In this document: piece after piece, positions 27,174 through 35,255 of the stretch
Numbering within the stretch: position 1 is the stretch's first letter
Layout of the letters: the number at the start of each line of letters is the position of its first letter
Assembly (NCBI GenBank): GCA_036262035.1
Contig: DATAJS010000010.1
Location: 620,001-684,000, forward strand
DNA from: Burkholderiales bacterium
GTDB taxonomy: Bacteria > Pseudomonadota > Gammaproteobacteria > Burkholderiales > SG8-41
Length of the DNA stretch: 64,000 nt
Reading direction: 5' to 3'
The notes under the pieces: model-generated
What the model was told of the DNA's origin: nothing
Seen by the model: only the letters and a program-made list of their open reading frames with translations
Databases searched by the model: none
Made by a program: the position numbers and the translations under genes

Positions 27174-27205
27174 CGGGTGAACGGGTGAACGGGTGAACGG
27201 GTGAA
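27174..27205. repeat. Four tandem copies of CGGGTGAA
   Basis: An exact 8-bp unit, CGGGTGAA, repeated four times directly upstream of the start codon of the luciferase-like gene (on its leader side). It is related in sequence to the GTGACGGGTGA repeats. Copy-number change here could alter the distance between upstream signals and the start codon. Confidence 0.85.
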
Positions 27206-27261
27206 TGTTGCATGCCGCGCGCCTGCTTGCTTCGCAGGGTGCGTGCAAACGCATTGCGCCG

Positions 27262-28236
27262 TTAAAGCATCATTGCCTCGGCCGTGCGCACGACGTCCGC
27301 TGCACCCACCCTGCACATCGTTTCCAGCGGCTCCGCATACGGCACCGGCACGCGCGGCGCGCCGAGCCGGCGCGGGGCGGTGACGAGCCTGTCGAAAAGC
27401 TGCTCGCTCGCCTCGGCGACGATCTCGCCGCCGAAGCCGCCGACTTTCACCGCCTGGTGCACGACGAGCAGCCGCCGCGAGCGTGCGACCGACTCGAATA
27501 CCGTCTCGCGGTCCCACGGCCACAGCGTGCGCAGGTCGATCACTTCCGCGCTGCAGCCGCGCGCCTCCAGCGCTTGCGCCGCTTCGAGGCACACGCCGAC
27601 CATGCTCGACCACGTGACGATGGTGACGTCGCTGCCGCGTTTCGCCACGTTCGCCTGGCCGAGCGCTGCAGGCTGTGCTGCCTCGTCGACTTCGCCGGCG
27701 ACGGTCCAGAGCTCCTTGTGCTCCATGTAGACCACGGGATCGTCGCAGCGGATCGCGGCTTTCAGGAGCGCGTGGTTGTCGGCGGGGTTGGACGGCGCGA
27801 CGACGACGAGCCCCGGCACGTGCACCCACCACGCTTCGGTCGACTGCGAATGCTGCGCGGCCATGCCGTCGCGAAACCCGATCGGCTGCCGGATCACGAG
27901 CGGCGCGCGCACCTGGCCGCCGAGCATGTAGCGGACCTTCGCGGCCTGATTGACGATCTCGTCGGCGGCGCAGATACCGAAGTCGGCGTAACGCAGCTCG
28001 ATCACCGGACGCGTGCCGCACAGCGCCGCGCCCACACCCGCGCCCATGATCGTGTTCTCGCAGATCGGCGTGTCGACGATACGAGTCTTGCCGAAACGCT
28101 GCTGCAAGCCGAGATACTGGCCGGCGACGCCGCCCTCGGGTCCGAGGTCTTCACCCAGCACCCACACGCTGCCGTCGCGCTCCATCTCCTGCGCGAGCGC
28201 GGTCAGCGCGGCCTGCGCGTACGTCATCGTGGTCAC
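27262..28236 (-). CDS. 2-oxoacid dehydrogenase E1 component, beta subunit
   Basis: A 324-residue transketolase-like beta subunit of a thiamine-diphosphate E1 enzyme (pyruvate, branched-chain or acetoin type). Features: LTALAQEMERDGSVWVLGEDLG at the start, RIVDTPICENTIMGAGVGAAL (ligand-sensing Glu), IELRYADFGICAADEIVNQAAK and the C-terminal VIDLRTLWPWDRETV. The GTG start at 28236 overlaps the alpha-subunit stop (GTGA) and has GGGAG upstream; ATG at 28227 is an alternative. It works as alpha2beta2 with the adjacent gene. No E2 or E3 gene is present in the window, so the full complex must use other loci or the enzyme acts differently. Confidence 0.88.
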   Translation of the reverse strand: MTTMTYAQAALTALAQEMERDGSVWVLGEDLGPEGGVAGQYLGLQQRFGKTRIVDTPICENTIMGAGVGAALCGTRPVIELRYADFGICAADEIVNQAAKVRYMLGGQVRAPLVIRQPIGFRDGMAAQHSQSTEAWWVHVPGLVVVAPSNPADNHALLKAAIRCDDPVVYMEHKELWTVAGEVDEAAQPAALGQANVAKRGSDVTIVTWSSMVGVCLEAAQALEARGCSAEVIDLRTLWPWDRETVFESVARSRRLLVVHQAVKVGGFGGEIVAEASEQLFDRLVTAPRRLGAPRVPVPYAEPLETMCRVGAADVVRTAEAMML

Positions 28237-29210
28237 GACGGCGCTCCCACGTCCTGCACGTCGGTGTAGAGCGTCGTGTGATCGGGCCACGGCGCGGTCT
28301 CGGCGGCCGCGACCGCACGTGCCACGCGCTCGATCGCCGCATCGTTCTCGCGTGACAGCCCCGTGCGCTCGACGCCGCGCGAAGAAAGCCATGACGCCGT
28401 GCGCACGATGGGATCGACCGCTTGCCAGCGCTCGACCTCCCGCGGGTCGCGATAGAGCCCTTTGTCGAGCGCGAGATGGCCGCGCCAGCGATAGGTGGTC
28501 GCATGCAGGAAACGCGGGCGGCTGTGCTCGCGCACCTCACGCACGTGGCGCGCCGCGGCTTCGCTCACCGCGATGACGTCGTTGCCGTCGACGGTCTCGC
28601 CGGCGATGCCGAACGCGGCGGCGCGAGCGAGCGGCCCCGGTCCCGCACTGACGCTGCCGGTGCGCGTGCGGTCGGAGTAGAGGTTGTCCTCGCACACGAA
28701 GAGCACCGGCAGGCCGAAGACGCTCGCCCAGTTGAGCGCTTCGAGCATCGGTCCGCGGTTCATCGCGCCGTCGCCGAAGAACGCGACGACGACCCGCTGC
28801 TCGCCTTTCATCTTCACCGCGTGCGCTGCACCCACCGCGATCGTGACGCCGTCGGCGACGACGCCGTTCGCGCCGAGGATGCCGAGCGAGAAATCGGCGA
28901 CGTGCATCGACCCGCCTTTGCCGCCGCACACCCCGCCGACGCGGCCGTAGAGCTCCTTCATCATCGCTTCGGGATCGGCGCCTTTCGCGAGGCAGTGCCC
29001 GTGGCCGCGGTGATAGCTGCTGATGTAATCGGCGCGATCGAGGTTCGCGCACACCCCCGTCGCGATCGCTTCCTGACCGATGTATTCGTGCACCGACCCG
29101 CGCAGCTTCCCTGCCCTCCGCGCGTCGCCGGCGTGGGTGTCGAAGGCGCGGATGAGGCACATGGTGCGGTAGAGGGATAGCACCGATTCGGTGGGAGGGA
29201 TTTCGTTCAT
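28233..29210 (-). CDS. 2-oxoacid dehydrogenase E1 component, alpha subunit
   Basis: A 325-residue thiamine-diphosphate-binding alpha subunit, partner of the beta subunit encoded next. The ThDP motif GDGAMNRGPMLEALNWAS is visible, as are YISSYHRGHGHCLAKGAD, YGRVGGVCGGKGGSMHVAD and the phosphorylation-loop-like TYRWRGHLALDKGLYRDP. It is closest in style to acetoin/2-oxoacid E1 alpha. The start is uncertain: ATG 29210 gives the usual N-terminus, while ATG 29234 overlaps the Bug stop codon as ATGA. Order of the transcript: Bug receptor, E1 alpha, E1 beta, then perhaps the luciferase-like gene. This suggests uptake and oxidative decarboxylation of a 2-oxoacid, an inference from context. Confidence 0.88.
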   Translation of the reverse strand: MNEIPPTESVLSLYRTMCLIRAFDTHAGDARRAGKLRGSVHEYIGQEAIATGVCANLDRADYISSYHRGHGHCLAKGADPEAMMKELYGRVGGVCGGKGGSMHVADFSLGILGANGVVADGVTIAVGAAHAVKMKGEQRVVVAFFGDGAMNRGPMLEALNWASVFGLPVLFVCEDNLYSDRTRTGSVSAGPGPLARAAAFGIAGETVDGNDVIAVSEAAARHVREVREHSRPRFLHATTYRWRGHLALDKGLYRDPREVERWQAVDPIVRTASWLSSRGVERTGLSRENDAAIERVARAVAAAETAPWPDHTTLYTDVQDVGAPS

Positions 29211-29230
29211 CGTGGTCGCATGCATCACCT

Positions 29231-30193
29231 TCATTCCGGCTCGACGCCCGCCGCCTTGAGCACCCGCCCCATCGCCGGCGACTCCGCCTTGATCATCTCG
29301 GTGATCTCTCCCGGCGTGCTGTGCGCGGGTGCGACGCCGAGGCTCGCGTATTTCTCGACGACGTCGGGAAGCTTCACGATCTTCGCGAGGTCGCCGTTGA
29401 TGCGCGTGATGACGTCGGCGGGCGTGCCTTTGGGCGCGAGCACGGCCCACCACGTCTGCGGGCTGCTGCCCTTGATGCCGGCCTCGACCATCGTCGGCGC
29501 GTCCGGCAGCACCGGCGAGCGCGCGTCGCTCGTCACCGCGAGCGCCTTGAGCTTGCCCGCCTTGATCTGCGGCACCGCGGGCGCCATGTCGGCGAAGCTC
29601 ATGTCGATCTGCCCCGCGACGGTGTCCATGACCGCGAGCACGCCGCCCTTGTAAGGCACGTGGACGATGTTCACGCCGGTCACCGACTTGAAGATCTCGC
29701 CCGCGACGTGCGCCGGCGTGCCGCGTCCGCCCGAGCCGAAGTTCATCCTGCCGGGCCGCGATTTCGCGAGCGCAATCAGCTCCTTCACGTTGCGCGCGGG
29801 CACCGAGGGGTGGACGACGAGCACCTGTCCCGCTTTCGCGACGACCGAGATCGGCGCGAAGTCGTTCAGCGGGTCGAAGCCGAGCCGCTTGTAGAGGTGC
29901 GGGTTGGCGACGAGCGCGGCGTTGCTGCTCATGACGAGGTTGTAACCGTCGGCCGGCGCCTTCGCCGCGACCTCGTGGCCGAGGTTGCCGCCCGCGCCGG
30001 GTCTGTTCTCGACGACGACCTGGCGTCCCAGCGCGTCGCCGAGCTTCTGCGCGACGATGCGCGACAGCACGTCGGTCGTGCCTCCCGGCGGAAAGGGCGC
30101 GATCAGTCGCAGCGGCTTCGATGGATAAGGCGCCTGCGCCCAGGCGTTCGATGCCGCGAGCGCGACGATAACGAGCAGTGCACGTGCCGTCAT
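29231..30193 (-). CDS. Bug-family TTT substrate-binding protein
   Basis: A 320-residue exported receptor (signal MTARALLVIVALAASNAWAQ) with YPSKPLRLIAPFPPGGTTD and VVENRPGAGGNLGHEVA, followed by the pocket-lining PADGYNLVMSSNAAL and VPYKGGVLAVMDTVAGQID. It is the first gene of a leftward group with E1 alpha and beta, overlapping the former by four bases if the upstream start is used. Its ligand may be the 2-oxoacid used by the E1 enzyme. It is divergent from the amidase gene 36 bases away. Ribosome-binding site GGGAGGACGAA. Confidence 0.92.
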   Translation of the reverse strand: MTARALLVIVALAASNAWAQAPYPSKPLRLIAPFPPGGTTDVLSRIVAQKLGDALGRQVVVENRPGAGGNLGHEVAAKAPADGYNLVMSSNAALVANPHLYKRLGFDPLNDFAPISVVAKAGQVLVVHPSVPARNVKELIALAKSRPGRMNFGSGGRGTPAHVAGEIFKSVTGVNIVHVPYKGGVLAVMDTVAGQIDMSFADMAPAVPQIKAGKLKALAVTSDARSPVLPDAPTMVEAGIKGSSPQTWWAVLAPKGTPADVITRINGDLAKIVKLPDVVEKYASLGVAPAHSTPGEITEMIKAESPAMGRVLKAAGVEPE

Positions 30194-30229
30194 TTCGTCC
30201 TCCCTTGTTTGCCACATAATAACCGCACG

Positions 30230-31816
30230 ATGACCTCACGCCCTCTCACCATCGCCGAAACGTCGCGCCTGATCGAAACGCGCGAGCTCTCTCCGGTCGA
30301 TCTCGTGCGCGCGCTGCTCGATCGCGTCGATGCGATCGATCCGGTGATCTCGAGCTTTCTGACGGTTACTCGCGACACGGCGTTCGCGCAGGCGCGCGCC
30401 GCCGAAGCGCAGATCGTCAGAGGCGAGTATCGCGGGCCGCTGCACGGCATTCCTTTCGGCGCCAAGGACAATTACGAGACGCGCGGCATACGCACGACCG
30501 GACACTCGCGCGCTTACGAGCATTACGTCCCGACCGCAGACGCGGCCGTTATCGCGGGGCTCTACGAGCACGGCGCCGTCCTCATGGGCAAGCTTGCGAT
30601 GCACGAGCTCGCGCACGGCGGCCCGAGCTTCGACCTGCCGTGGCCTCCCGCGCGCAACCCGTGGAATCCGGCGCTCTTCACCGGCGGATCGAGCAGCGGG
30701 TCCGGCGCGGCGCTGGCGGCGGGGCTCGTGCTCTTCGCGCTCGGCAGCGACACCGGAGGCTCCATACGCACGCCCGCTTCGCTCTGCGGGCTCGTCGGGT
30801 TCAAGCCGAGCTTCGGCGTCGTCAGCCGCGGGGGCGTCCTGCCGAACTCGGAGAGTCTCGATCATTGCGGCCCGCTCACCCGCACCGTCGAAGACTGCGC
30901 GATCGTGATGGAGGCCATGAGCGGCTTCGATGCGGCGGACCGCGGCAGCGTCGCGACTTCGATTGCGTGGCGGGAGCCGATGAGACAGGAGCGCATCGAT
31001 CTGCGCGTCGGTGTCGTGCGTCACTTCTCGGAAGAGGACCAGCCCGTAGCGCCCGCGTTGGCTGAGGCGACCGTCGAAGCGCTGCGCGTCATGCAAAGTC
31101 TCGGGGCGGCGATCGAGCACGTTCGCCTGCGGCCGCTGCGCGACTATTGCGACGCGTGGACGCTGATCGAAGAGCCCGAGACGCTGGCGGTACAGAGGGA
31201 GGCGCTCTCATCGCGGCCGCAGGATTTCGGCGATGTGTTCCACGAGCGCACGCTCATCGGCTGCCTGGTGCAGGCGTCCGACTACCTCGATGCGCAGCGG
31301 CTGCGCGCGCGCATGATCGACGAGATGAGCGCGGTGTGGGAGCGCTGCGACGTGCTCGTCACCGCCGGCGCGGGTCCGGCGCCGCGCCTCGGGCCCGAGC
31401 TCGCGAAGTGGCCGAGCCTGAACCGCTTCAGCCCTTTCGCGCTGCTCGGCCTGCCCGCGATCGTGGTGCCCGCCGGCTACAGTGAGGAAGGCCTGCCGCT
31501 GTCGATACAGATCGTGGGCAAGCCTTTCGACGACGCGGGAGTGCTCGGGGTCGCGCGCGCTTACGAGCGGGCGACGCGATGGTGGACGAAAGCGCAGGCG
31601 GCGCCGCAGTCTTTCGCGCCGCCGGCGCCGATCGCTTACGAGAAGCCGCGGCGGTCCACTGCCTCGAGCGATCCGCAGATCGCCGCGCTGTGCGAGCGCG
31701 CCGCGGCAAGCGCCGGGTTGAAGCTCGACGACGACCGCCTCGCGATCCTCTGCGGCGCCGCGCCCCATCTGATCGGGATGATCGGCAACGTTCGCGCGCT
31801 CGCGCGTGCGCTATGA
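30230..31816 (+). CDS. Amidase-signature hydrolase with a C-terminal AtzG/GatC-like extension
   Basis: A 528-residue amidase of the GatA/AtzE family. The Ser-cisSer-Lys triad is complete: Lys79 (GIPFGAKDNYE), Ser154 (GGSSSGSG) and Ser178 (GSDTGGSIRTPAS), at the same numbers as in GatA. Residues 1-450 form the amidase core. The last 70 or so residues (ASSDPQIAALCERAAASAGL, then LDDDRLAILCGAAPHLIG) resemble the small DUF4089/AtzG or GatC-type helper protein that is usually encoded separately. This domain call is inferred from pattern only. It lies opposite a Bug/E1 group and is followed by a second Bug gene, so an amide or carbamate ligand is plausible. Confidence 0.87.
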   Translation: MTSRPLTIAETSRLIETRELSPVDLVRALLDRVDAIDPVISSFLTVTRDTAFAQARAAEAQIVRGEYRGPLHGIPFGAKDNYETRGIRTTGHSRAYEHYVPTADAAVIAGLYEHGAVLMGKLAMHELAHGGPSFDLPWPPARNPWNPALFTGGSSSGSGAALAAGLVLFALGSDTGGSIRTPASLCGLVGFKPSFGVVSRGGVLPNSESLDHCGPLTRTVEDCAIVMEAMSGFDAADRGSVATSIAWREPMRQERIDLRVGVVRHFSEEDQPVAPALAEATVEALRVMQSLGAAIEHVRLRPLRDYCDAWTLIEEPETLAVQREALSSRPQDFGDVFHERTLIGCLVQASDYLDAQRLRARMIDEMSAVWERCDVLVTAGAGPAPRLGPELAKWPSLNRFSPFALLGLPAIVVPAGYSEEGLPLSIQIVGKPFDDAGVLGVARAYERATRWWTKAQAAPQSFAPPAPIAYEKPRRSTASSDPQIAALCERAAASAGLKLDDDRLAILCGAAPHLIGMIGNVRALARAL

Positions 31817-31856
31817 TGGACGTTCGCACACACCTAAAGAGCCGGAGGAGCTTGTC

Positions 31857-32825
31857 ATGGTTGCACGTGCGTTATCCCTCGTCGCCCTCGCCGCCGCGCT
31901 GATCGTTCCCGCGATCTCGACCGCGCAAACCGCGCCCGCCAAACAAGTCCGTCTCATTACCACCTATCCGCCCGGCGGCGCCTCCGACATCATGGCGCGC
32001 TTCATCGCGCAGAAGCTCGGCGAGATCTGGGGCCAGAACGTGCTCGTCGAGAACAAGGCCGGCGCGAACGGCTCGATCGGCATGGAATACGCCGCGCGAC
32101 AGACGCCCGACGGCAGCTCGTTCGTGATCGGCAACATGGGGCCGGTCGCGATCAACCCGCAGATCTCGAAAGTGCCGTACGACATGGCGCGCGACTTCCA
32201 GCCGGTGTCGATGGTCGCGATCGCGCCGACCATCCTCGTGACGAACGCGAATTCTCCGGCGAAGAACCTCGCCGAATGGATCAAGCTCGCGCGCGACAAG
32301 CCCGGCACGCTGAACTTCGGCACCGCCGGTCCCGGTACGCTCGGCCATCTCGGCGGCGAGATGATGAAGCGCATCGCGAAGATCGAGATCACGCACGTGC
32401 CTTACAAGGGCGGTGTGCTCGCGATCCAGGACCTGCTCGCCGGCAACGTGCAGCTCGTGTTCGCCGATCCGCAGCCGATCCTGCCGCACGTCAAGGCGGG
32501 CAAGGTGAGGCCGCTCGCGGTGAGCGGCGCCAAGCGCTCGAACGTCGCGCCCGACATCCCGACGATCGCCGAAGCGGGCCTGCCCGGCTTCGTCGCCGAG
32601 AACTGGTGGGGCGTGTGGGTGCCGGTCGCGACACCGAGGCCTGCCGCTGAGCGCCTCAATCAAAGCCTCGCCGGGGCGATGACGAGCGACGAGATCAAGC
32701 AGAAGTTCCAGGACATGGCGGTCGAGCCGCTGTCCGGCACGCCCGATCAGCTTCGCGATTACACCCGGGGCGAGATCGAGAAGTGGGGCAAGCTGGTCCG
32801 AGAAGCGAACATCCGCGCGGATTGA
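31857..32825 (+). CDS. Bug-family TTT substrate-binding protein
   Basis: A 322-residue exported receptor (signal MVARALSLVALAAALIVPAISTAQ) with QVRLITTYPPGGASDIMARF and VENKAGANGSIGMEYA, then VPYKGGVLAIQDLLAGNVQLVF. It starts 40 bases after the amidase stop with GGAGGAG before the start, and the two are probably one transcript. The receptor may bring in an amide substrate for the amidase; that is a context inference. Confidence 0.92.
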   Translation: MVARALSLVALAAALIVPAISTAQTAPAKQVRLITTYPPGGASDIMARFIAQKLGEIWGQNVLVENKAGANGSIGMEYAARQTPDGSSFVIGNMGPVAINPQISKVPYDMARDFQPVSMVAIAPTILVTNANSPAKNLAEWIKLARDKPGTLNFGTAGPGTLGHLGGEMMKRIAKIEITHVPYKGGVLAIQDLLAGNVQLVFADPQPILPHVKAGKVRPLAVSGAKRSNVAPDIPTIAEAGLPGFVAENWWGVWVPVATPRPAAERLNQSLAGAMTSDEIKQKFQDMAVEPLSGTPDQLRDYTRGEIEKWGKLVREANIRAD

Positions 32826-32831
32826 GACTTG

Positions 32832-33151
32832 AAAATGGATTCCCGATCGCCCTGTCGGGCGTCGGGAATGACGATACTCGTCACCATCACCCGCGCATGC
32901 GCTCATCGTCATCCCCGCGTAGTCCTGCTGCGTCATTGCGAGGAGCCGCGCGCGCGGCGACGACGCAATCCCGAGGCGCTCGGGACGGCTCGTGCGCCAC
33001 GAGATCGCCACGGCTCGCTGTGCGAGCCTCGCGATGACACAGCACGAGCAGGCGATCACTCGGGAATGACGGTGGTCGTCATCCCCGCGTAGGCGACTGA
33101 TCGGGAATGACCACCAGTCGTCATCCCCGCGTAGGCGGGGATCCATTTTGA
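32832..33151. repeat. Composite of dispersed repeats filling the gap 32826-33170
   Basis: The 345-base gap holds no gene. It contains a GGATTCCCGC half-element (32832-32872, ATGGATTCCCGATCG..TCGGGAATGAC), a GTCATTGCGAGG element (32931-33038) with a longer variable middle, and two further GGATTCCCGC-type halves (33057-33151, GTCATCCCCGCGTAGGCGG and GGGAATGACCACCAG). The first family flanks the second on both sides, so one element seems to have inserted next to or into another. Confidence 0.85.
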
Positions 33152-33170
33152 CTCGAGCAAAGGAAACCGT

Positions 33171-33968
33171 TTGCCCTCCGAATCGAAGACACCCGAAGAG
33201 CTGCTCGCCATCGCCACCAAAGCCCGCGGCGACATCTTCCCCGAATGGAAACCGCTGGCGCATGCCTCGCCCGAGACCTATCGCCTCATCACCGAGACCG
33301 GCAGCTATCTGCATTCGTACCACGGCGTCGAGCACACCGACGACCAGCTCTCGGGCCCGATGCGCGAGCTGATCGCCATCCCCGCGCTGTGCTCGAAAGG
33401 CGACATGCGCCACTCGCCGAACCACATACGGCGCGCCTACCGCATGGGCCTCACCGACAGGGCGATCTTCGAAGGCGCGATCGCGTTCTCGGCGGTCGTG
33501 GGATGGTCGAACCTCACGTTCGTGTCGCTCGCGATCATCGAGGCGAACAATCCGCTCTATCCGTATGGCGAGCTGCGGGCGGGGGGTGAGCCGAAAGAGC
33601 TGAAACCTTTCGCCGAGATGACGATGGGCCGCACGCGCAAGGGCGATGCGCCCGAGAGCGCCGCCGATACGCCCGAGTGGCGTTACGCCGCAAGCATCGA
33701 CGCCGAGCTGGTCCGCCGTGCGACGGCGTTCGCCGATCACTGCCTGACTGAAGGCGAGATCCTCGGCCCCGGCCCGCGCGAGCTCATCGCCGTCGCCGCA
33801 CTGGCGATGCGCGGCGAAGCGGACCTCGCCGCCGCGCACATCCGCCGCGCCTACGACTACGGCATGACCAGGCGCCACGTGCTCGAGGCGATCTGCAGCG
33901 TGCTGCCGATGAGCGGCATGGTGACGGGGCAGGTGGGGTTTCGGGCGATGCAGCTCGCGGAGCGGTGA
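33171..33968 (+). CDS. Carboxymuconolactone decarboxylase/AhpD-like protein, two repeats
   Basis: A 265-residue all-helical protein with two CMD-type repeats. The first carries the partially conserved active-site pattern LCSKGDMRHSPNHIRRAYRMG (Cys and His are present, but not as a full ExxCxxCxxxH). The second carries ALAMRGEADLAAAHIRRAYDYGMT without Cys. Members are peroxidase-like or gamma-carboxymuconolactone decarboxylases. With only one Cys in the first repeat, the AhpD-type disulfide is unlikely, so a decarboxylase or unknown role is more likely. The TTG start at 33171 follows AAAGGAAACCG. Confidence 0.82.
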   Translation: MPSESKTPEELLAIATKARGDIFPEWKPLAHASPETYRLITETGSYLHSYHGVEHTDDQLSGPMRELIAIPALCSKGDMRHSPNHIRRAYRMGLTDRAIFEGAIAFSAVVGWSNLTFVSLAIIEANNPLYPYGELRAGGEPKELKPFAEMTMGRTRKGDAPESAADTPEWRYAASIDAELVRRATAFADHCLTEGEILGPGPRELIAVAALAMRGEADLAAAHIRRAYDYGMTRRHVLEAICSVLPMSGMVTGQVGFRAMQLAER

Positions 33969-33971
33969 AGC

Positions 33972-35255
33972 TCAGCGCCCCTCGAACCGCGTGAGGGTGA
34001 AGCTGAACGTGGCCCCTTCGTCGACGGCGGCCTGCACCCGTATCCTGCCGCCGTGGCGTGAGATGATCCGCCGCACGTTGGCGAGGCCGATGCCCGTGCC
34101 TTCGAACTCGCTCTCCATGTGCAGGCGCTGGAAGACGCCGAACAGCTTGTCTGCGAACTTCATGTCGAAGCCCACGCCGTTGTCGCGCACGAACACCGTC
34201 ATCTGACGGTCGTCGTCCACGGTCGCCCCGATTTCGATCCGCGCAGGATCACGGGGCCGGCTGTATTTCACCGCGTTGCCGAGCAGGTTCGCGAAGACCT
34301 GTTTCAGCAGCGCAGGATCGCCGAGCGCGGCGGGCAGCGCGCCGACGCTCCATTCGATGTTGCGCCCCTGCACGGCCATTTCGAGATCGGCTATCGCGGT
34401 CCTCACCAGCGCATCGAGATCGACACGGCTCTGACGCATTTCGGCGCGGCCGGTCCGGGAAAACGAGAGCAGGTCTTCGATGAGCTGGCGCATGCGCCGG
34501 CTCTGGCCGCGGATCACGTCGAGGCAGCGCACCGCCTGCGCCGGGAGCTGGCCCTCCGTGTGCTGCGCGAGCATCGCGGCATAACCGTCAATGTGGCGCA
34601 GCGGCGCAGAAAGGTCGTGCGAGACCGAGTACGAGAACGATTCCAGCTCCTGATTGGCGTCCTTGAGCTGTGCATTGAGCGATTGCAGGGCGTCCTGGGT
34701 GCGCTTCAGGTCCTTGTTGCGCTGGATCGCCGCGTCGTAGGTCGACAGCAGGAGGTTGAGCACTTGCGGCGTGTCCGCGGTGATGACGTGGCGGGCGCCA
34801 TTGAAGTGGATCTCGACGCGGTGCCCTGTCTCTTCCGCCAGCCGCGGCCGGGTGTTTGCCAGCACCTGTCGCACCTGCGCCAGCAGGTACTGCTCTTCAT
34901 ACGGTTTGACGATGAAATTGTCGGCGCCGCACTCGACGCCCCGTATGACATCCTGCGAGTCGGACATCGTGGTGACGAGGATCACCGGCGTGTCGCGCAG
35001 CTCCGGGTGGGTCTTCACCCGGTGCGAGAGCTCGTACCCGTCCATCTCCGGCATCACGACGTCGCTGATGATGAGCGTCGGTCTGAGCATTTCGGCCATC
35101 TCCAGCGCGATGCGGCCGTCGGTCGCGACGGCCGTCCGATAGTCGTGCCGCTCGAGGATGTGCTTCAGGTGCTGGGCCTGCGTCGCGCTGTCCTCGGCGA
35201 TGAGTATGGTGGTGGCCGCTGCTGCGGCGTCGTCGGTGCGGGTTGTCGTGCTCAT
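33972..35255 (-). CDS. REC-HisKA-HATPase kinase, probable output of the chemosensory operon
   Basis: A 427-residue soluble protein: an N-terminal receiver with Asp65 (LIISDVVMPEMDGYEL) and FIVKPYEE, a coiled coil, HisKA with YSVSHDLSAPLRHIDGY (His213) of the bacteriophytochrome-like type, and HATPase_c with NLLGNAVKYS, DNGVGFDM and GTGIGLANVRRI. Its ATG overlaps the cheB stop (ATGA). The chemosensory kinase CheA probably phosphorylates its receiver, which would then control its own kinase activity. No CheY or WspR-like gene is present in the operon, so this kinase is the likely output. Next phosphate acceptor is not seen. Confidence 0.88.
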   Translation of the reverse strand: MSTTTRTDDAAAAATTILIAEDSATQAQHLKHILERHDYRTAVATDGRIALEMAEMLRPTLIISDVVMPEMDGYELSHRVKTHPELRDTPVILVTTMSDSQDVIRGVECGADNFIVKPYEEQYLLAQVRQVLANTRPRLAEETGHRVEIHFNGARHVITADTPQVLNLLLSTYDAAIQRNKDLKRTQDALQSLNAQLKDANQELESFSYSVSHDLSAPLRHIDGYAAMLAQHTEGQLPAQAVRCLDVIRGQSRRMRQLIEDLLSFSRTGRAEMRQSRVDLDALVRTAIADLEMAVQGRNIEWSVGALPAALGDPALLKQVFANLLGNAVKYSRPRDPARIEIGATVDDDRQMTVFVRDNGVGFDMKFADKLFGVFQRLHMESEFEGTGIGLANVRRIISRHGGRIRVQAAVDEGATFSFTLTRFEGR

